Shown here in pieces: positions 25,360 through 35,281 of a stretch of DNA of 64,000 nucleotides (its first letter is position 1; each line of letters opens with the position of its first letter). Origin of the DNA: Cytobacillus oceanisediminis (GTDB lineage Bacteria; Bacillota; Bacilli; Bacillales; Cytobacillaceae). Position numbers and translations under genes: made by a program. The notes under the pieces are model-generated. The model did no database searches. It had not been told where the DNA came from and saw only the letters and a list, made by a program, of their open reading frames with translations. Where the stretch lies: positions 428,464-492,463 of the forward strand of contig NZ_VLKI01000001.1 in NCBI RefSeq assembly GCF_007830235.1, written 5' to 3'.

Positions 25360-26784
25360 TTGGATCAAACATGGCTTTCTCTCTTACCATTTATTATTGT
25401 CATCGCTATGTCCATCTGGCTAAAAAATATCCTGCCCGGGCTTGTTGTGGGCATTCTCATTGGTTCCATCATTGTATCAGCTGATTTACTGTCCGGAACA
25501 AGACAGTCTGTTTCGTACATTGTTACCACCCTCTCCGATGAAACCAATATCAAGATCATCGGGTTTTTATATTTATTTGGCGGCCTTGTCGGGATGATGA
25601 ATATTGCTGGAGGCATAAAGGGTTTTTCGGAATGGGCCGGTACCAGAATACGAACAGAACGCGGGCTGCTCGGCTTTATTTGGATTACCCTTCCCTTTAC
25701 CTTTATGATGCCGATGTTTCGGATTATGATGATTGGACCTATCATTAAATCTTTAATTAAAAAGATGAACCTTTCTAAACAAAAGGTGGGCATGACGCTT
25801 GATATATCCACAGAGTCCGTGATTGTGCTTCTTCCTGTTGCGACTGCTTTTGTCGGGTTCATGGTGTCGCTGGTGGAAGGCGGCATAAGCGGACTGAACC
25901 TGGAAATGTCTCCTTATGAAATATTCCTATTGAGTATTTTGTTTAACTTTTATGCGATCATTATGCTGCTCATTGGGATTATACAGACGTTTTGGTCGCC
26001 TAAAAGAGCCGACCAGAAAGACAAACAAGTACATAAGGATTTGGAAGAGCAAGAGCATGAATTTCACCGCATGGGGATTAAGAAAGAATTATCCCTTGTG
26101 AAAGCACAGCCATGGCATTTAATAGTTCCGGTTTTTTTACTTCTGTCCCTGTCTTTATACCTTTTATGGCAGGACGGCATAGATCAGGGAGCGAAGACCA
26201 TCTTTGAAGCTTTTTCCATGGCGGATGCCACTTTTGTCATGCTGCTGGCTGTTTTTATCACACTGGTTTTAACGTTTGTTTTTTACATACTTAGACGCGA
26301 GAAAATGAACGAAATCCTTTATCATTTTTACGATGGCGGCAATCAAATGATGGAGGCGATCAGCCTGCTCATTCTGATTTGGGCACTGACCCTGGCTGCA
26401 GAGGATCTTGGCTTTTCCGAGTTTATCGGCAGCTCACTGGGAAGCTTTTTGCCTGCCTTTTTGACTCCTGCAGCTATTTTTGTCCTTGGTTCTGTTGTGG
26501 GTTATTTTATTGGTTCCTCTTGGGGAACCTGGGGACTGTTCATGCCATTGGGAATTACACTGGCCGTCTCAACGGGAGCGTCCATCCCTTTGACAGTTGG
26601 TGCTGTCTTTGCAAGCGGCGCATTTGGGGCCTTAACTTCCCCGCTTGGTGATACCACCATTACGACTGCTTCTATTCTGGATATGGATCTTGTTGACTAT
26701 GCCCGGTATAAATTAAAGGTTTCGGCTATAGGCGGGGTGATCGCGTCCGTATTATTTATCGTAAGCGGATTATTCATCTCTTAA
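25360..26784 (+). CDS. nhaC: NhaC-family Na+/H+ antiporter-like membrane protein
   Basis: 474 residues with about 11-12 hydrophobic segments of the NhaC/ArsB-type ion transporter fold. Conserved blocks include FLYLFGGLVGMMNIAGG, STESVIVLLPVATAFVGF and SSWGTWGLFMPLGITLAV, plus TSPLGDTTI near the C terminus. Members exchange Na+ for H+ or carry malate/lactate. The best start is TTG at 25360, eight bases after GGAGGG; an upstream in-frame ATG at 25333 lacks a site. It is followed by a hairpin. Exact substrates are not determined. Confidence 0.85.
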   Translation: MDQTWLSLLPFIIVIAMSIWLKNILPGLVVGILIGSIIVSADLLSGTRQSVSYIVTTLSDETNIKIIGFLYLFGGLVGMMNIAGGIKGFSEWAGTRIRTERGLLGFIWITLPFTFMMPMFRIMMIGPIIKSLIKKMNLSKQKVGMTLDISTESVIVLLPVATAFVGFMVSLVEGGISGLNLEMSPYEIFLLSILFNFYAIIMLLIGIIQTFWSPKRADQKDKQVHKDLEEQEHEFHRMGIKKELSLVKAQPWHLIVPVFLLLSLSLYLLWQDGIDQGAKTIFEAFSMADATFVMLLAVFITLVLTFVFYILRREKMNEILYHFYDGGNQMMEAISLLILIWALTLAAEDLGFSEFIGSSLGSFLPAFLTPAAIFVLGSVVGYFIGSSWGTWGLFMPLGITLAVSTGASIPLTVGAVFASGAFGALTSPLGDTTITTASILDMDLVDYARYKLKVSAIGGVIASVLFIVSGLFIS

Positions 26785-26786
26785 AT

Positions 26787-26818
26787 GGACTGCTGGCACA
26801 CTATAAGTACAGCAGTCC
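26787..26818 (+). terminator. Hairpin after nhaC-like gene
   Basis: Perfect stem GGACTGCTG/CAGCAGTCC with a 14-base loop, three bases after the stop codon. No T-run follows, so termination may be weak. Confidence 0.5.
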
Positions 26819-26971
26819 CTATATCCCACCATCATTCGGCTACAGAAAAATCAATCACTGCATTCGCCTTAACAATCGCGTTTAAAAAAACGATAAATAC
26901 CTCTCTCATACACATAGGGATCCCTTCAAATGAATATACTGCAATGATTCCTATTGCAGAGGGGCGAAGAG

Positions 26972-28426
26972 ATGACCTGGAACAAGAAACTCGAATTAAC
27001 GACTGGACAAATGCTATATAAGATTAGAAATGGTCTTGGAAAATCACACTCACCCAAGCACATTATCATTGTCGGCGCAGGGATGGCAGGACTAGTTGCT
27101 GGTTCTTTATTAAAGGAATCCGGTCATAAAATCACAATCCTTGAAGCGAACGGGAGAATTGGCGGACGTGTATATACCATGCGCTCCCCTTTTAGCAATG
27201 GATTATACTTCAACGCAGGGCCCATGCGCATTCCCCATGTCCATTCATTGACTTTGGAATATATTAAAAAATTCAGGCTCCCCATCAACGTATTTATAAA
27301 CCGGACTCCAATGGATCTTCTTTACGCAAATGGCATCAAAACGCGTCTTGACGTGTTTGAACGCAACCCAGGCATTTTAAAATTCCCCATTCCTCCAAAT
27401 GAGAGAGGAAAATCGGCAGAAGAGCTTCTGCTTTCAGTCGTACAGCCTTTTATTGACTTCGTTAACCAGGACCCGGTCAGAAATTGGGCCATTCTGGAAA
27501 AACAATATAGGAAATACTCGCTTGGATATCTATTAAACTCTTATTTTTCAGATGGTGCAATCGACATGATCGGGGTGCTTCTTGACTTGGAAGCATTCAT
27601 GGGAATGTCTTTTATTGAAGTTTTACGAGAGTTAATCATTTTCACTTCACCAGGTGGTTACTATGAAATAACAGGCGGAATGGATCGATTGCCAAAGGCA
27701 TTTCTGCCCCAATTAAAAGAAGATATTCGCCTCCATCAAAAAATGACGGGAATCGTTCAGTATACAAATGGTGTTGCCATCCACAGTACTCATCAGCATT
27801 CCCAGGAGCCTTCTACCTTAACAGGTGACTTGGCTATCGTGACCATCCCTTTTTCAGCCTTGCGATTTGTGGACGTCAAACCCTTCCATTCTTTCTCCTA
27901 TTTGAAACGGAGAGCCATTCGCGAACTTAATTATATGGCAGCAACCAAAATTGCTATTGAGTTTAAGAGCAGGTTTTGGGAAAAAGAAGGCCAACTTGGC
28001 GGGAAAACCATTACGGACCTGCCGATTCGATTTACCTTCCTTCCAAGTCACGGGATTGGGAAAAACGGACCTGCAATCGTTTTAGCCAGTTATACATGGG
28101 CGGATGAAGCTCTAACGTGGGATAGTCAGCCTAAGGACGAGCGCATACACTATGCGCTAAAAAACCTGGCGGAGATTTACGGAAATCAAGTGTATACCCA
28201 ATTTGCTGCAGGGGCTTCCTTCAGCTGGGGCCAGAATCCTTATTCTTGCGGCGGATTTACATTCTTTGAACCAGGACAGGAAACCGAATTGTATCCTAAT
28301 ATCGCAGCACCTGAAGGGCGAGTCCATTTTGCCGGTGAGCATACGTCCCTTACCCATGGATGGGTTCAAGGAGCGATCGAATCTGGGATACGAGTGGCCT
28401 ATGAGGTGAATGACTCGCCAAAATAA
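26972..28426 (+). CDS. Flavin amine oxidase, L-amino acid oxidase-like (copy 2)
   Basis: About 484 residues and a clear paralog of the gene at 17068-18564. FAD motif [18 protein letters not shown], then [13 protein letters not shown]; the amino-acid-oxidase segment reads [21 protein letters not shown], and the C-terminal motif [20 protein letters not shown]. It should oxidise an amino or amine group with release of H2O2 and ammonia. ATG at 26972 follows AGAGGGG; a longer frame begins at 26954. It stands alone between nhaC and the convergent TOMM cluster. Substrate unknown. Confidence 0.87.
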   Translation: MTWNKKLELTTGQMLYKIRNGLGKSHSPKHIIIVGAGMAGLVAGSLLKESGHKITILEANGRIGGRVYTMRSPFSNGLYFNAGPMRIPHVHSLTLEYIKKFRLPINVFINRTPMDLLYANGIKTRLDVFERNPGILKFPIPPNERGKSAEELLLSVVQPFIDFVNQDPVRNWAILEKQYRKYSLGYLLNSYFSDGAIDMIGVLLDLEAFMGMSFIEVLRELIIFTSPGGYYEITGGMDRLPKAFLPQLKEDIRLHQKMTGIVQYTNGVAIHSTHQHSQEPSTLTGDLAIVTIPFSALRFVDVKPFHSFSYLKRRAIRELNYMAATKIAIEFKSRFWEKEGQLGGKTITDLPIRFTFLPSHGIGKNGPAIVLASYTWADEALTWDSQPKDERIHYALKNLAEIYGNQVYTQFAAGASFSWGQNPYSCGGFTFFEPGQETELYPNIAAPEGRVHFAGEHTSLTHGWVQGAIESGIRVAYEVNDSPK

Positions 28427-28576
28427 AACCGGAAAAAGAAAAAAAGTACTGATACTTCTATTATGTGCCCGAGCTGCTGGGGAATTATTTTATGCTAGAG
28501 GAACCTTCTGAAGATCGAAACTGTCCTCAAAGCCTAGGATCTTCTCTATTCAGAAGCGGAGAATGATAAACAAGCG

Positions 28577-28609
28577 AAAAAGAGATACCCTCTTATTGAG
28601 AGTATCTCA
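28577..28609 (-). terminator. Terminator of the TOMM operon
   Basis: Minus-strand stem GAGATAC/GTATCTC extended by CTC/GAG with one mismatch, followed by T5, 87 bases after the SagB-like stop codon. Confidence 0.75.
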
Positions 28610-28695
28610 TTGCGGTCGGTATTAGTCTTATAAATAATTTTTAAATTGATCAAAGTTGTATACCAATTTTACTTCTATCAGAATCATCGCCTTGC

Positions 28696-30270
28696 CTAGC
28701 TAATTAAATTTCCCCTCAACCATGGACGGGCTCGGTAGAAGCCAATCGGGATTTGGATTAGGCTTGTTTTTCCCTGTGATTCCATCCTGTAAATTTCATC
28801 ACACGTTTTCGCATCAAATCCGAGAAGTGGATGCCCGCCCATCCCGAGGGCTGTCGCCGCTAAAAGCAGTCGCTGCACAAGCATACCCGCTTCCATTTGC
28901 TGGATACGATAGCCTCTGTAGCCAAGTGCCGTTTTATAGAAATCTTTATCCCCTGCAACATGCAGGCATAGGGGGACTTGAAACAAATTTACATTACCAG
29001 CTGGCATTCCGTATTGCAGTACAAGCCGATGATCTCCGGGATTTAGCTCCTGCAGCGAATGAGTATCGCTGTCATAATAATAAGCTCCATCCGGAATGCC
29101 TTCCACATTATTCAAACAGGCATAAAGCGTGACACGTGACTTGCGCTTATCAAGTGCCGCATCTAAATCGTTTCGGTACAAGCACGAAGCAGTTGCCTCC
29201 TGCAGCAGAGCTGCAAGCTGCTGCCCGCTAACCTTTCCTGAAACGAAATCCATGTCCGGTGAATACCGATTTCTGCAGACTGACGCCAGATCATAAGATA
29301 TCCTTTTTACATGAGGAAGAGCCACCGCCTGCCCCTCACAATGCCTCTCTTCAGCTTTCATTTGCTGAAACGATCGCGTTGATTCCAGCATGGACGCCTT
29401 ATTTATATTGGTTAACATCGGAAATTCTTTCACATTAAGTGACCTGACGCAGAAATTATTCTGAATCGATGTCACTTCCTGGCACAATTCAGAGGCAGAG
29501 ACCATCCCGTCTATGCCGCTTCTGTTCGTAAACCAGCTGGTGGGTTCAACCGAAAGCGGGATAACGGCATAAACGCTCTCCTCCTGTTCAGGCAGTCCAA
29601 GGAGATGGTTGAAGGCACGATCAAGAAATTGATAGTACACCCCCGCAGCAAAACCAAACCTCTTCGCCACCTCCAATAATTGTCCAATTACCACACCTGC
29701 ATCCAAGCCCTGCAGACGATAAGCAAAATTATTGTATTTAAAGAAATTTTTCCAAAACATTGTCGTCACAAACACAGTACCAAAACAGGCAGACACATCA
29801 CAGCGATTGCCAAGAGCCCTGGCTATATATGAATCAAAATTGCCTTCACGCAGCAAGACCAGGCGGTGGTGAAGCACATCATAATGGTATACCCCTTCCG
29901 GCAAATCCTCCATTTTCAGATACATGTATAATTCGTTGGGATACAACGCTCCGCCAGAAGGAACAGTACGCCGAAACGACTGCATAATGTTATCCGCTTG
30001 TTCATTGGAACCAATTGTAGAGGCTGACTGGCAAAATTGATTAAGGCCAAATACATACCAGAGAAAATGACCGATTCTCCGAAGGTCAGGCTTTGCCGGT
30101 GCCTCCCATTCTTTAAGAGAAAGGGGTACTTCCAGCGAAAGGGGAACAACTGGCAAGCCGCGGTAAAGCTTATACGCAAGCGGCGCATCTTCCCAATCCA
30201 CTTCCCAATCTGATGAACTTATTTGATCAATATCAAAATGCAAATTGTGCAGAAATGTCTCTAGACTCAT
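28696..30270 (-). CDS. SagB/McbC-type thiazole/oxazole dehydrogenase, two nitroreductase-like domains
   Basis: 524 residues. The motif RRTVPSGGALYPNELYM marks the SagB family of FMN enzymes that oxidise azolines to aromatic azoles in TOMM peptides. A second nitroreductase-like half (QQLAALLQEATASC, PDGAYYYD, AGMLVQRLLLAATALGMGGHP) follows, so the fold is duplicated. Start ATG has GGGAGG. It is the third biosynthetic gene of the cluster and ends at a terminator. FMN use and azole formation are family knowledge; the substrate is inferred to be the Cys-rich peptide at 34368-34637. Confidence 0.88.
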   Translation of the reverse strand: MSLETFLHNLHFDIDQISSSDWEVDWEDAPLAYKLYRGLPVVPLSLEVPLSLKEWEAPAKPDLRRIGHFLWYVFGLNQFCQSASTIGSNEQADNIMQSFRRTVPSGGALYPNELYMYLKMEDLPEGVYHYDVLHHRLVLLREGNFDSYIARALGNRCDVSACFGTVFVTTMFWKNFFKYNNFAYRLQGLDAGVVIGQLLEVAKRFGFAAGVYYQFLDRAFNHLLGLPEQEESVYAVIPLSVEPTSWFTNRSGIDGMVSASELCQEVTSIQNNFCVRSLNVKEFPMLTNINKASMLESTRSFQQMKAEERHCEGQAVALPHVKRISYDLASVCRNRYSPDMDFVSGKVSGQQLAALLQEATASCLYRNDLDAALDKRKSRVTLYACLNNVEGIPDGAYYYDSDTHSLQELNPGDHRLVLQYGMPAGNVNLFQVPLCLHVAGDKDFYKTALGYRGYRIQQMEAGMLVQRLLLAATALGMGGHPLLGFDAKTCDEIYRMESQGKTSLIQIPIGFYRARPWLRGNLIS

Positions 30271-30292
30271 CCTTTTACCTCCCAGTCAGCGC

Positions 30293-32236
30293 TTATGGAA
30301 ATGGGTGCGGATATGGATTAAGCTGCTCAAATGCAAGCGGTTCTTTTGCATACCCGAGTTCCATTGGGACCCTTAACACCCTCTCAATCCCTGCGACGCG
30401 TGTTAGGTGATGTCCGAATGTCATAGGCACCATCCCTGGGATCAGCACTTTAACACAATGTAGTCCGTTCCGTTTAACTTCCGGTGTGGTCTGATCCACC
30501 ACAATAACATCAAGGTTCACTCCGTGTAACACTTGAAGAATGTCCTGCAGATCATCTGTCAGGTCTGCATGTCTCCCCTCCCACTTGAATGCCTCGGAAA
30601 ACGTTTGGAGCGGACCATTTTCATCCAGCAAGAACTTTAAGCGCTCTTCCGCTTGCGGTAGACCGTAGAGCATCCCATGATCATCCATTTTCCTGACGAG
30701 GGAAGAATCTTGCAGCATTCGCAAAAATTCCTCCTGGTTCGCTTCCAATTTGTCGTCAAGTGTCATCATCATCCCAGCTAACTCGTGAACCGCGCTTTTT
30801 ACCGCCCGTACCGGGTCAGGATGGGCTCCTGCCGCACAAATGATATTCAATCCCTTTTGCTTCCTGTTTTTCGCCATCGCCCAAATACTTGGAATGCCGT
30901 GCTCCATTGTCGCGTTATAGATATACAGATCGTATCCCGCTACCGTCCTCACCCGATCAATCATTAACTTCAATTCCTGGTCATTTGAGGAATAAGGATC
31001 AAGACGCGGAAGGCTTAGCTTGCCGTACCAAGTCATCAGGAACGAATCACGCTCCACCACTTCTAAAATACCGTAGAAAATAGCCTCCTCCAAGCTTCCG
31101 CCTAGTGCACATCCGTTGGAGGTTTCATAGACAAACCCCTGCCCGCAGCCCAAGCTGTAATAAGCAAGCAGCTCAGGAACCAGAATAGGACGCTCCTGCA
31201 AAAACGAATAGCCCCATACCCAATTCATTGGGATATCAGGATCAAACTTTTTAAATGGAAAACCCGGCCGTGCATACTGTTCATCCGCATGCACACCTAC
31301 TTTAACAGGATTAAGGGCCCGATCTTCCAGGTTGCGGAAACTGTCATAGACTACAGTCCGTTTTCCACGGGGTGCCATACCGCAGGATCGCTCAAGACCC
31401 TCCAGAATCGCAGTCAACTCGCTTACCTTATATGAATGGGTCCGGCCTGCTACCCCTTCGTCCCCTGAAAACAACGGCAGGTTTACAATTACATCCGCAA
31501 ACGGAGGTGTGAAATCATACATTTTACCATTCAATAAACCAGTCCGGGGATCCAGATAATCTTTGACGAGAAATGTATTTAATTCATCCATGGAACGGCA
31601 GCGGTAACTGTTGGGGTTAACTTTTGGACTAGGCTTTATTGAAATACGGGCAGCTGCCTGTGAATCTTCAGGTAACGGACTGCAGACCGGACACAATGAA
31701 TCCGGTAAGATTTTGTGGCAAGAGTTCTGAAGTGTCTTCAGGTTGATCAAAAACACCCTACCTTCCAAGTCGTCCAAGCTGCCCTCCAACACCCTGTGCA
31801 CTTCCGACACGAGCAGGTAAGCCATCTGTAATAGTCCCGAGCGCGATGCCCATGAGTCCCGTATCATACGACCGTTCTCTGCCAGTCTCTGCTGCAGTTC
31901 CCACATCTCTCTGCGGTCACGCCCTGCAAAGAGTTTTCGCATGTCCGCACACTGTGAGCACCCCGGCGTCCCCGGGTGAACCAGCGGACCAACCACACCC
32001 TCGCCAAAGGAAACAAAGCCCCTTAACCAAGGAATACCGGATGATCGTGACACCTCTTCTGCCTTTTTATGGACAGCAGGAAACCAGGCATCGTGCAGCA
32101 CCAAGACCAAATCAGTTCCTTCAGGCAGGCCTGGCTCGAAATTTTTATAGCGAATGATCCTATATTTGGCAGGCAGTTCTTTGCACACGCTGTCCGCCAG
32201 CAGTCCTTCTCCGACAACTACCACGACAGCACTCAC
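30293..32236 (-). CDS. TOMM YcaO cyclodehydratase (D protein)
   Basis: 647 residues. The N-terminal ~200 residues resemble the cyclodehydratase partner domain with two CxxC pairs (GCSQCADM, LCPVCSP) that likely bind zinc. The rest is YcaO: YETSNGCALGGSLEEA, ILEVVERDSFLMTWYG and VLIPGMVPMTFG build the ATP/Mg site. The C terminus ends PYPHPFP, the PxPxP signature of azoline-forming YcaO proteins. It uses ATP to cyclise Cys, Ser or Thr on the precursor. The GTG start overlaps the upstream stop by four bases (GTGA), with GGAGGA upstream, so it is translationally coupled. Confidence 0.92.
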   Translation of the reverse strand: MSAVVVVVGEGLLADSVCKELPAKYRIIRYKNFEPGLPEGTDLVLVLHDAWFPAVHKKAEEVSRSSGIPWLRGFVSFGEGVVGPLVHPGTPGCSQCADMRKLFAGRDRREMWELQQRLAENGRMIRDSWASRSGLLQMAYLLVSEVHRVLEGSLDDLEGRVFLINLKTLQNSCHKILPDSLCPVCSPLPEDSQAAARISIKPSPKVNPNSYRCRSMDELNTFLVKDYLDPRTGLLNGKMYDFTPPFADVIVNLPLFSGDEGVAGRTHSYKVSELTAILEGLERSCGMAPRGKRTVVYDSFRNLEDRALNPVKVGVHADEQYARPGFPFKKFDPDIPMNWVWGYSFLQERPILVPELLAYYSLGCGQGFVYETSNGCALGGSLEEAIFYGILEVVERDSFLMTWYGKLSLPRLDPYSSNDQELKLMIDRVRTVAGYDLYIYNATMEHGIPSIWAMAKNRKQKGLNIICAAGAHPDPVRAVKSAVHELAGMMMTLDDKLEANQEEFLRMLQDSSLVRKMDDHGMLYGLPQAEERLKFLLDENGPLQTFSEAFKWEGRHADLTDDLQDILQVLHGVNLDVIVVDQTTPEVKRNGLHCVKVLIPGMVPMTFGHHLTRVAGIERVLRVPMELGYAKEPLAFEQLNPYPHPFP

Positions 32237-34191
32237 TGAGATTCCTCCTCTCTTAACAGCACCCCAAACACCCCTGCCAGATGCTCTTTCAAAAAGGGTT
32301 CAACCGAAAATTCGCAGACTAAGAGCTGCTTGCTGTTCCGTTCCAACACCTGTATTGCAGTCTGTAAAACCTGGGATTGTTCCGTCTCTTCACAAGGAGG
32401 AATGACAAGGTTTAGCTGCTCCTTTTCTTCCAGAAGCACAGATGATACCTCCAAGGCTGTTGGTTTATGTCTGCTCGTTTGGTTTTGTGCCTGGATGAGT
32501 GCGTGCTGCAGCGCTTTCCGGAGCGCTATTGTTCCATTAAAGCCTGCACTGCCATACCAGCGATCGTTCGTACCAACCCAGACCAGAGGGAAGCCGGACA
32601 CTTCTTCGCCCATACAGATTTTCGGTGTTCCCGCCATCGTGGTCAATGCCTCCAAATAAAACCGGCAGCGTTCATCGTCTACTGCACTCAAATGCACCTG
32701 AGTGACAGAATTCTGATCCGCATGACGCTTAGCCAGTTCCTCGTCTAAACACCTTTCCAATCCGCGGTAAATACCCTCCACAAACGTTTCCCCTGCTCCA
32801 ATACCAAAAAATTGAGGATCTGGTATATTACCCTCTATTTGATGATGTGGAAGCAGATCGGTAACGAGCTGACCAGCCATCCGTGACACATACGCTTCTA
32901 TCCCGGTCAGACCCGCTTCCCGGCGTGCCTCCTTATGCCTCAAATCTGTACAGATAATGTTTGGCAGCAGCTCTGTCGGACCCTTGGACAACGGGTCGAC
33001 TGCCTGAACATCGCACTGCGCTAATGGTAGCTGCTTTAAATCTCCCTCCTCCCATTTATGAAAAATCCCTGATTCTTTGGATGTCAATTGGCTAAAGAAA
33101 AGAAACAAACTGTTCGGCTCACTTCTGCTCGAACTTTGTTCGATCCTCAGATCAACATCTTGAATCCATTCCACAGCTGCATTTCCGGTCAATCTTGGGT
33201 GAGGCAAGAATGAATGCCAATTCCCTTCCAACGTATCCAGATTAAGCAGGAAGAACTGATTTCTTTGTTCCGCACTGGTTATTCCTGTAACCTCTTTAAA
33301 CAGTTCAAACACGATCAAATTCGCCAACATTGCTCCTGCTGTGGAGGAGAAGGTGTGTAATTGCTTGTCTTCGCAAAACGCAGATTGATGGATGCGGTGC
33401 CACGCAGACTCCCAGCACCCTTCTGATTCCGGATGCACCAGCGGACCTGCCAGACCAACCTGTTTGTGGAATATAGCAGGAAGGAATATCTTCTTCTCTT
33501 CCCTGCAAACGGCATGAATAACACGCAGTTCCTCTATGCCGCCCGTATCCGACACATATAAAATGGAATCATACGGCTGAATAATTTCCTCCCATGAATG
33601 ATCTTCTTCTTTCTGATGGGGTACCTCCTCAACTGAGACCTCGGGGTCTGATTGACGGGCATGTTCCATAATATCCTTCAACCGCTGTCGATTAGTAGAT
33701 TCCGGATCCGTAATGAGCATATGAACCTTAGGCAATCCGGACTCAAGCAGTGAAGAAACCAGCGAAACAAAAAAAGGGCCCGATCCTACTGCCAACACTT
33801 TTGCCTGACGATAGGCCTGAAATCGGGATGCGCCCGAATCGCCGAAACTTTCCAAGAATTCGATTTGAGAAGCAAACTTTTTAAGAACATGTTCTTGCAA
33901 TTGATGCGGATGGTCTTGGCTTACATCCCGAACAAAGCCATTTCGATACAGCACTTCTGCAATTTCAAACACCCGATCCCTATGTGGACCCGGCAAACCG
34001 ACTGTCAAATCCCCCAACGTATATTCACCATTAAACATCGGGATCAGCTTTTGAACCCACTGATCGATCATACTGCCTTCCATTTGGAAGGAGCTTACAT
34101 TGTTCCGAAAATACACACCATTCTTTGGATCAGGGAGAAAAAACGTGTCCCTTTTCACCTTCAGCCGCATAGAAGAGGTCAAATTTTTCAT
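32233..34191 (-). CDS. TOMM maturation protein, ThiF/E1-like with N-terminal RRE
   Basis: 652 residues resembling the putative thiazole-containing bacteriocin maturation family linked to heterocycloanthracin clusters. Residues about 8-65 (LKVKRDTFFLP, QWVQKLIPMFNGEYTLGDL) look like a RiPP recognition element that binds the leader peptide. A nucleotide-fold-like segment follows (VLAVGSGPFFVSLVSSLLESG split across 140-160). It probably presents the precursor to the YcaO enzyme. Start ATG has AAGGAGGAG. First of three coupled biosynthetic genes, downstream of the precursor gene and a terminator. Confidence 0.85.
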   Translation of the reverse strand: MKNLTSSMRLKVKRDTFFLPDPKNGVYFRNNVSSFQMEGSMIDQWVQKLIPMFNGEYTLGDLTVGLPGPHRDRVFEIAEVLYRNGFVRDVSQDHPHQLQEHVLKKFASQIEFLESFGDSGASRFQAYRQAKVLAVGSGPFFVSLVSSLLESGLPKVHMLITDPESTNRQRLKDIMEHARQSDPEVSVEEVPHQKEEDHSWEEIIQPYDSILYVSDTGGIEELRVIHAVCREEKKIFLPAIFHKQVGLAGPLVHPESEGCWESAWHRIHQSAFCEDKQLHTFSSTAGAMLANLIVFELFKEVTGITSAEQRNQFFLLNLDTLEGNWHSFLPHPRLTGNAAVEWIQDVDLRIEQSSSRSEPNSLFLFFSQLTSKESGIFHKWEEGDLKQLPLAQCDVQAVDPLSKGPTELLPNIICTDLRHKEARREAGLTGIEAYVSRMAGQLVTDLLPHHQIEGNIPDPQFFGIGAGETFVEGIYRGLERCLDEELAKRHADQNSVTQVHLSAVDDERCRFYLEALTTMAGTPKICMGEEVSGFPLVWVGTNDRWYGSAGFNGTIALRKALQHALIQAQNQTSRHKPTALEVSSVLLEEKEQLNLVIPPCEETEQSQVLQTAIQVLERNSKQLLVCEFSVEPFLKEHLAGVFGVLLREEESQ

Positions 34192-34288
34192 TCCGCTCCT
34201 CCTTACCCAATAAACTGTTCCTATTTCTAAAACATTGCTTTCTCTATAATCCTATGTACCAAGATTTGTCTCATATGTCTGCCCTTTA

Positions 34289-34321
34289 GAAGAAAAGCCC
34301 CTGCATGCAGTTGCAGGGACT
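34289..34321 (-). terminator. Terminator between TOMM precursor and maturation genes
   Basis: Stem AGTCCCTGCA/TGCAGGGGCT (one G-U pair) with a TTTTCTTCT tract on the minus strand, 47 bases after the precursor stop. Partial readthrough would give more precursor than enzyme, a common layout in peptide clusters. Confidence 0.8.
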
Positions 34322-34367
34322 TCCCTTTTGTTTATTCAACCAGGGTGGCTTTATTGAACCAGTGTTA

Positions 34368-34637
34368 TTATCCGCCGCAGCGGCCTCCGCAACGATGACC
34401 ACAGCGTCCCCCGCAGTTAAAACAGTTATGGCAGCGAAAACAGTTATGGCAGCGAAAACAATTGAAACAATTGAAAAAGCAGCTGAAGCAAAAGAAAAAG
34501 CAGCTAAAACCAAACCCAAAACCGCCGCATTGCCGTGCCTGATCAGTATAGTACTGGTTTTGATCCCAAGGAACCGCCTCGTTCGCATGGAAATCACCAA
34601 CATTCAACATTTGAAGTTCTCTTTGAAAATCATTCAT
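34368..34637 (-). CDS. TOMM precursor peptide, heterocycloanthracin/sonorensin-like
   Basis: 89 residues: leader MNDFQRELQMLNVGDFHANE followed by VPWDQNQYY, then a core with 14 cysteines (37, 46, 50, 53, 57, 60, 63, 66, 69, 72, 75, 79, 83, 87). From 57 to 75 a Cys occurs every third residue (CFN/CFR/CHN triplets), and the tail is Gly/Arg/Cys. This is the expected target of the downstream cyclodehydratase and dehydrogenase, giving thiazoles. ATG at 34637 was chosen because GGAGG lies seven bases upstream. An 18-bp tandem repeat (34423-34440, 34441-34458) encodes part of the core. No immunity or exporter gene is adjacent. Confidence 0.9.
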   Translation of the reverse strand: MNDFQRELQMLNVGDFHANEAVPWDQNQYYTDQARQCGGFGFGFSCFFFCFSCFFNCFNCFRCHNCFRCHNCFNCGGRCGHRCGGRCGG

Positions 34638-34905
34638 GTTCATACCTCCGTATTTTTTAATATGATGTGCCAGCAACATGAAAGGGGCATAAGTAGAACA
34701 TCAGAAATCAACAGTAATTAAATATTCAATATTTCTAACATTCTCCTCATCAAAATATGTGCTATGCCGGGGTAATGTTCCTGATTCAAACACCCAGATT
34801 TATCGGGGTTCATTTAACCATGCAGAACGAAAAAATGTTTATTGCATCGAATGTGTAGCCGACCTATATTTAAACCAGCTCTAGACATTGCTTAAAAATC
34901 ATTTA
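34638..34905. other. Upstream region of the TOMM precursor gene
   Basis: Should contain the precursor promoter. On the minus strand TTGATT and a CATATTAAA box are visible but not at convincing spacing; no other gene is seen. Confidence 0.35.
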
Positions 34906-34941
34906 AAAAAAGAAAAAAGAAGCGCCCATGGACGCTTCTTT
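34906..34941 (-). terminator. Terminator of the YjcZ-like gene
   Basis: Stem AAAGAAGCG/CGCTTCTTT followed on the minus strand by a long T-rich tract, 44 bases after the stop codon. Confidence 0.85.
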
Positions 34942-34984
34942 GAGTAAAGGAAGGCGAGCTTATTTGTTTGCTCTTTCCTAATAA

Positions 34985-35080
34985 TTAGTAGTACCCCCTT
35001 ACGAAGGATGTACCGACAATAATTAAAAGAATGAAAAGCACCACGATTAAAGCAAAATTTGAACGATGACCGTCTGACAT
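34985..35080 (-). CDS. YjcZ-family small sporulation protein
   Basis: 31 residues reading MSDGHRSNFALIVVLFILL followed by IIVGTSFVRGYY: a short polar start, one hydrophobic helix with LIVVLFILLIIVG, and an aromatic tail. That pattern defines the YjcZ group of tiny sporulation proteins in bacilli, whose function is unknown. GGGAGGTGA lies at good spacing before the ATG at 35080, and a strong terminator follows. The frame is too short for many gene callers. Confidence 0.82.
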   Translation of the reverse strand: MSDGHRSNFALIVVLFILLIIVGTSFVRGYY

Positions 35081-35281
35081 AATGTATCACCTCCCTAATT
35101 TCAGCAGTAATACATTGTATGCCCAAGCGGTTTATATCGTAATGGACAAACGTGGATTTATTTAAAAATAAGTGTGTGTACATCTAATATTACTCGATCT
35201 AAATCGGTTTTAATGGGATTGCGGAGGATAAGCATTTGAAGATAAAAATGATGCTAAAAGGCTGAGAATTTACTGAGTTAA

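Noticed and set aside
26785-27021. 78-residue frame between nhaC-like gene and amine oxidase
   Set aside because: No ribosome site, overlaps the terminator hairpin and the next gene start, and shows no family features.
34305-34721. 138-residue plus-strand frame rich in Ala/Lys over the TOMM precursor
   Set aside because: It is the antisense of the Cys-rich core repeat; the minus strand has the ribosome site, leader and cluster context.
34899-35183. 94-residue minus-strand frame
   Set aside because: It overlaps the YjcZ-like gene in another frame, and the YjcZ frame has the ribosome site and recognisable sequence.
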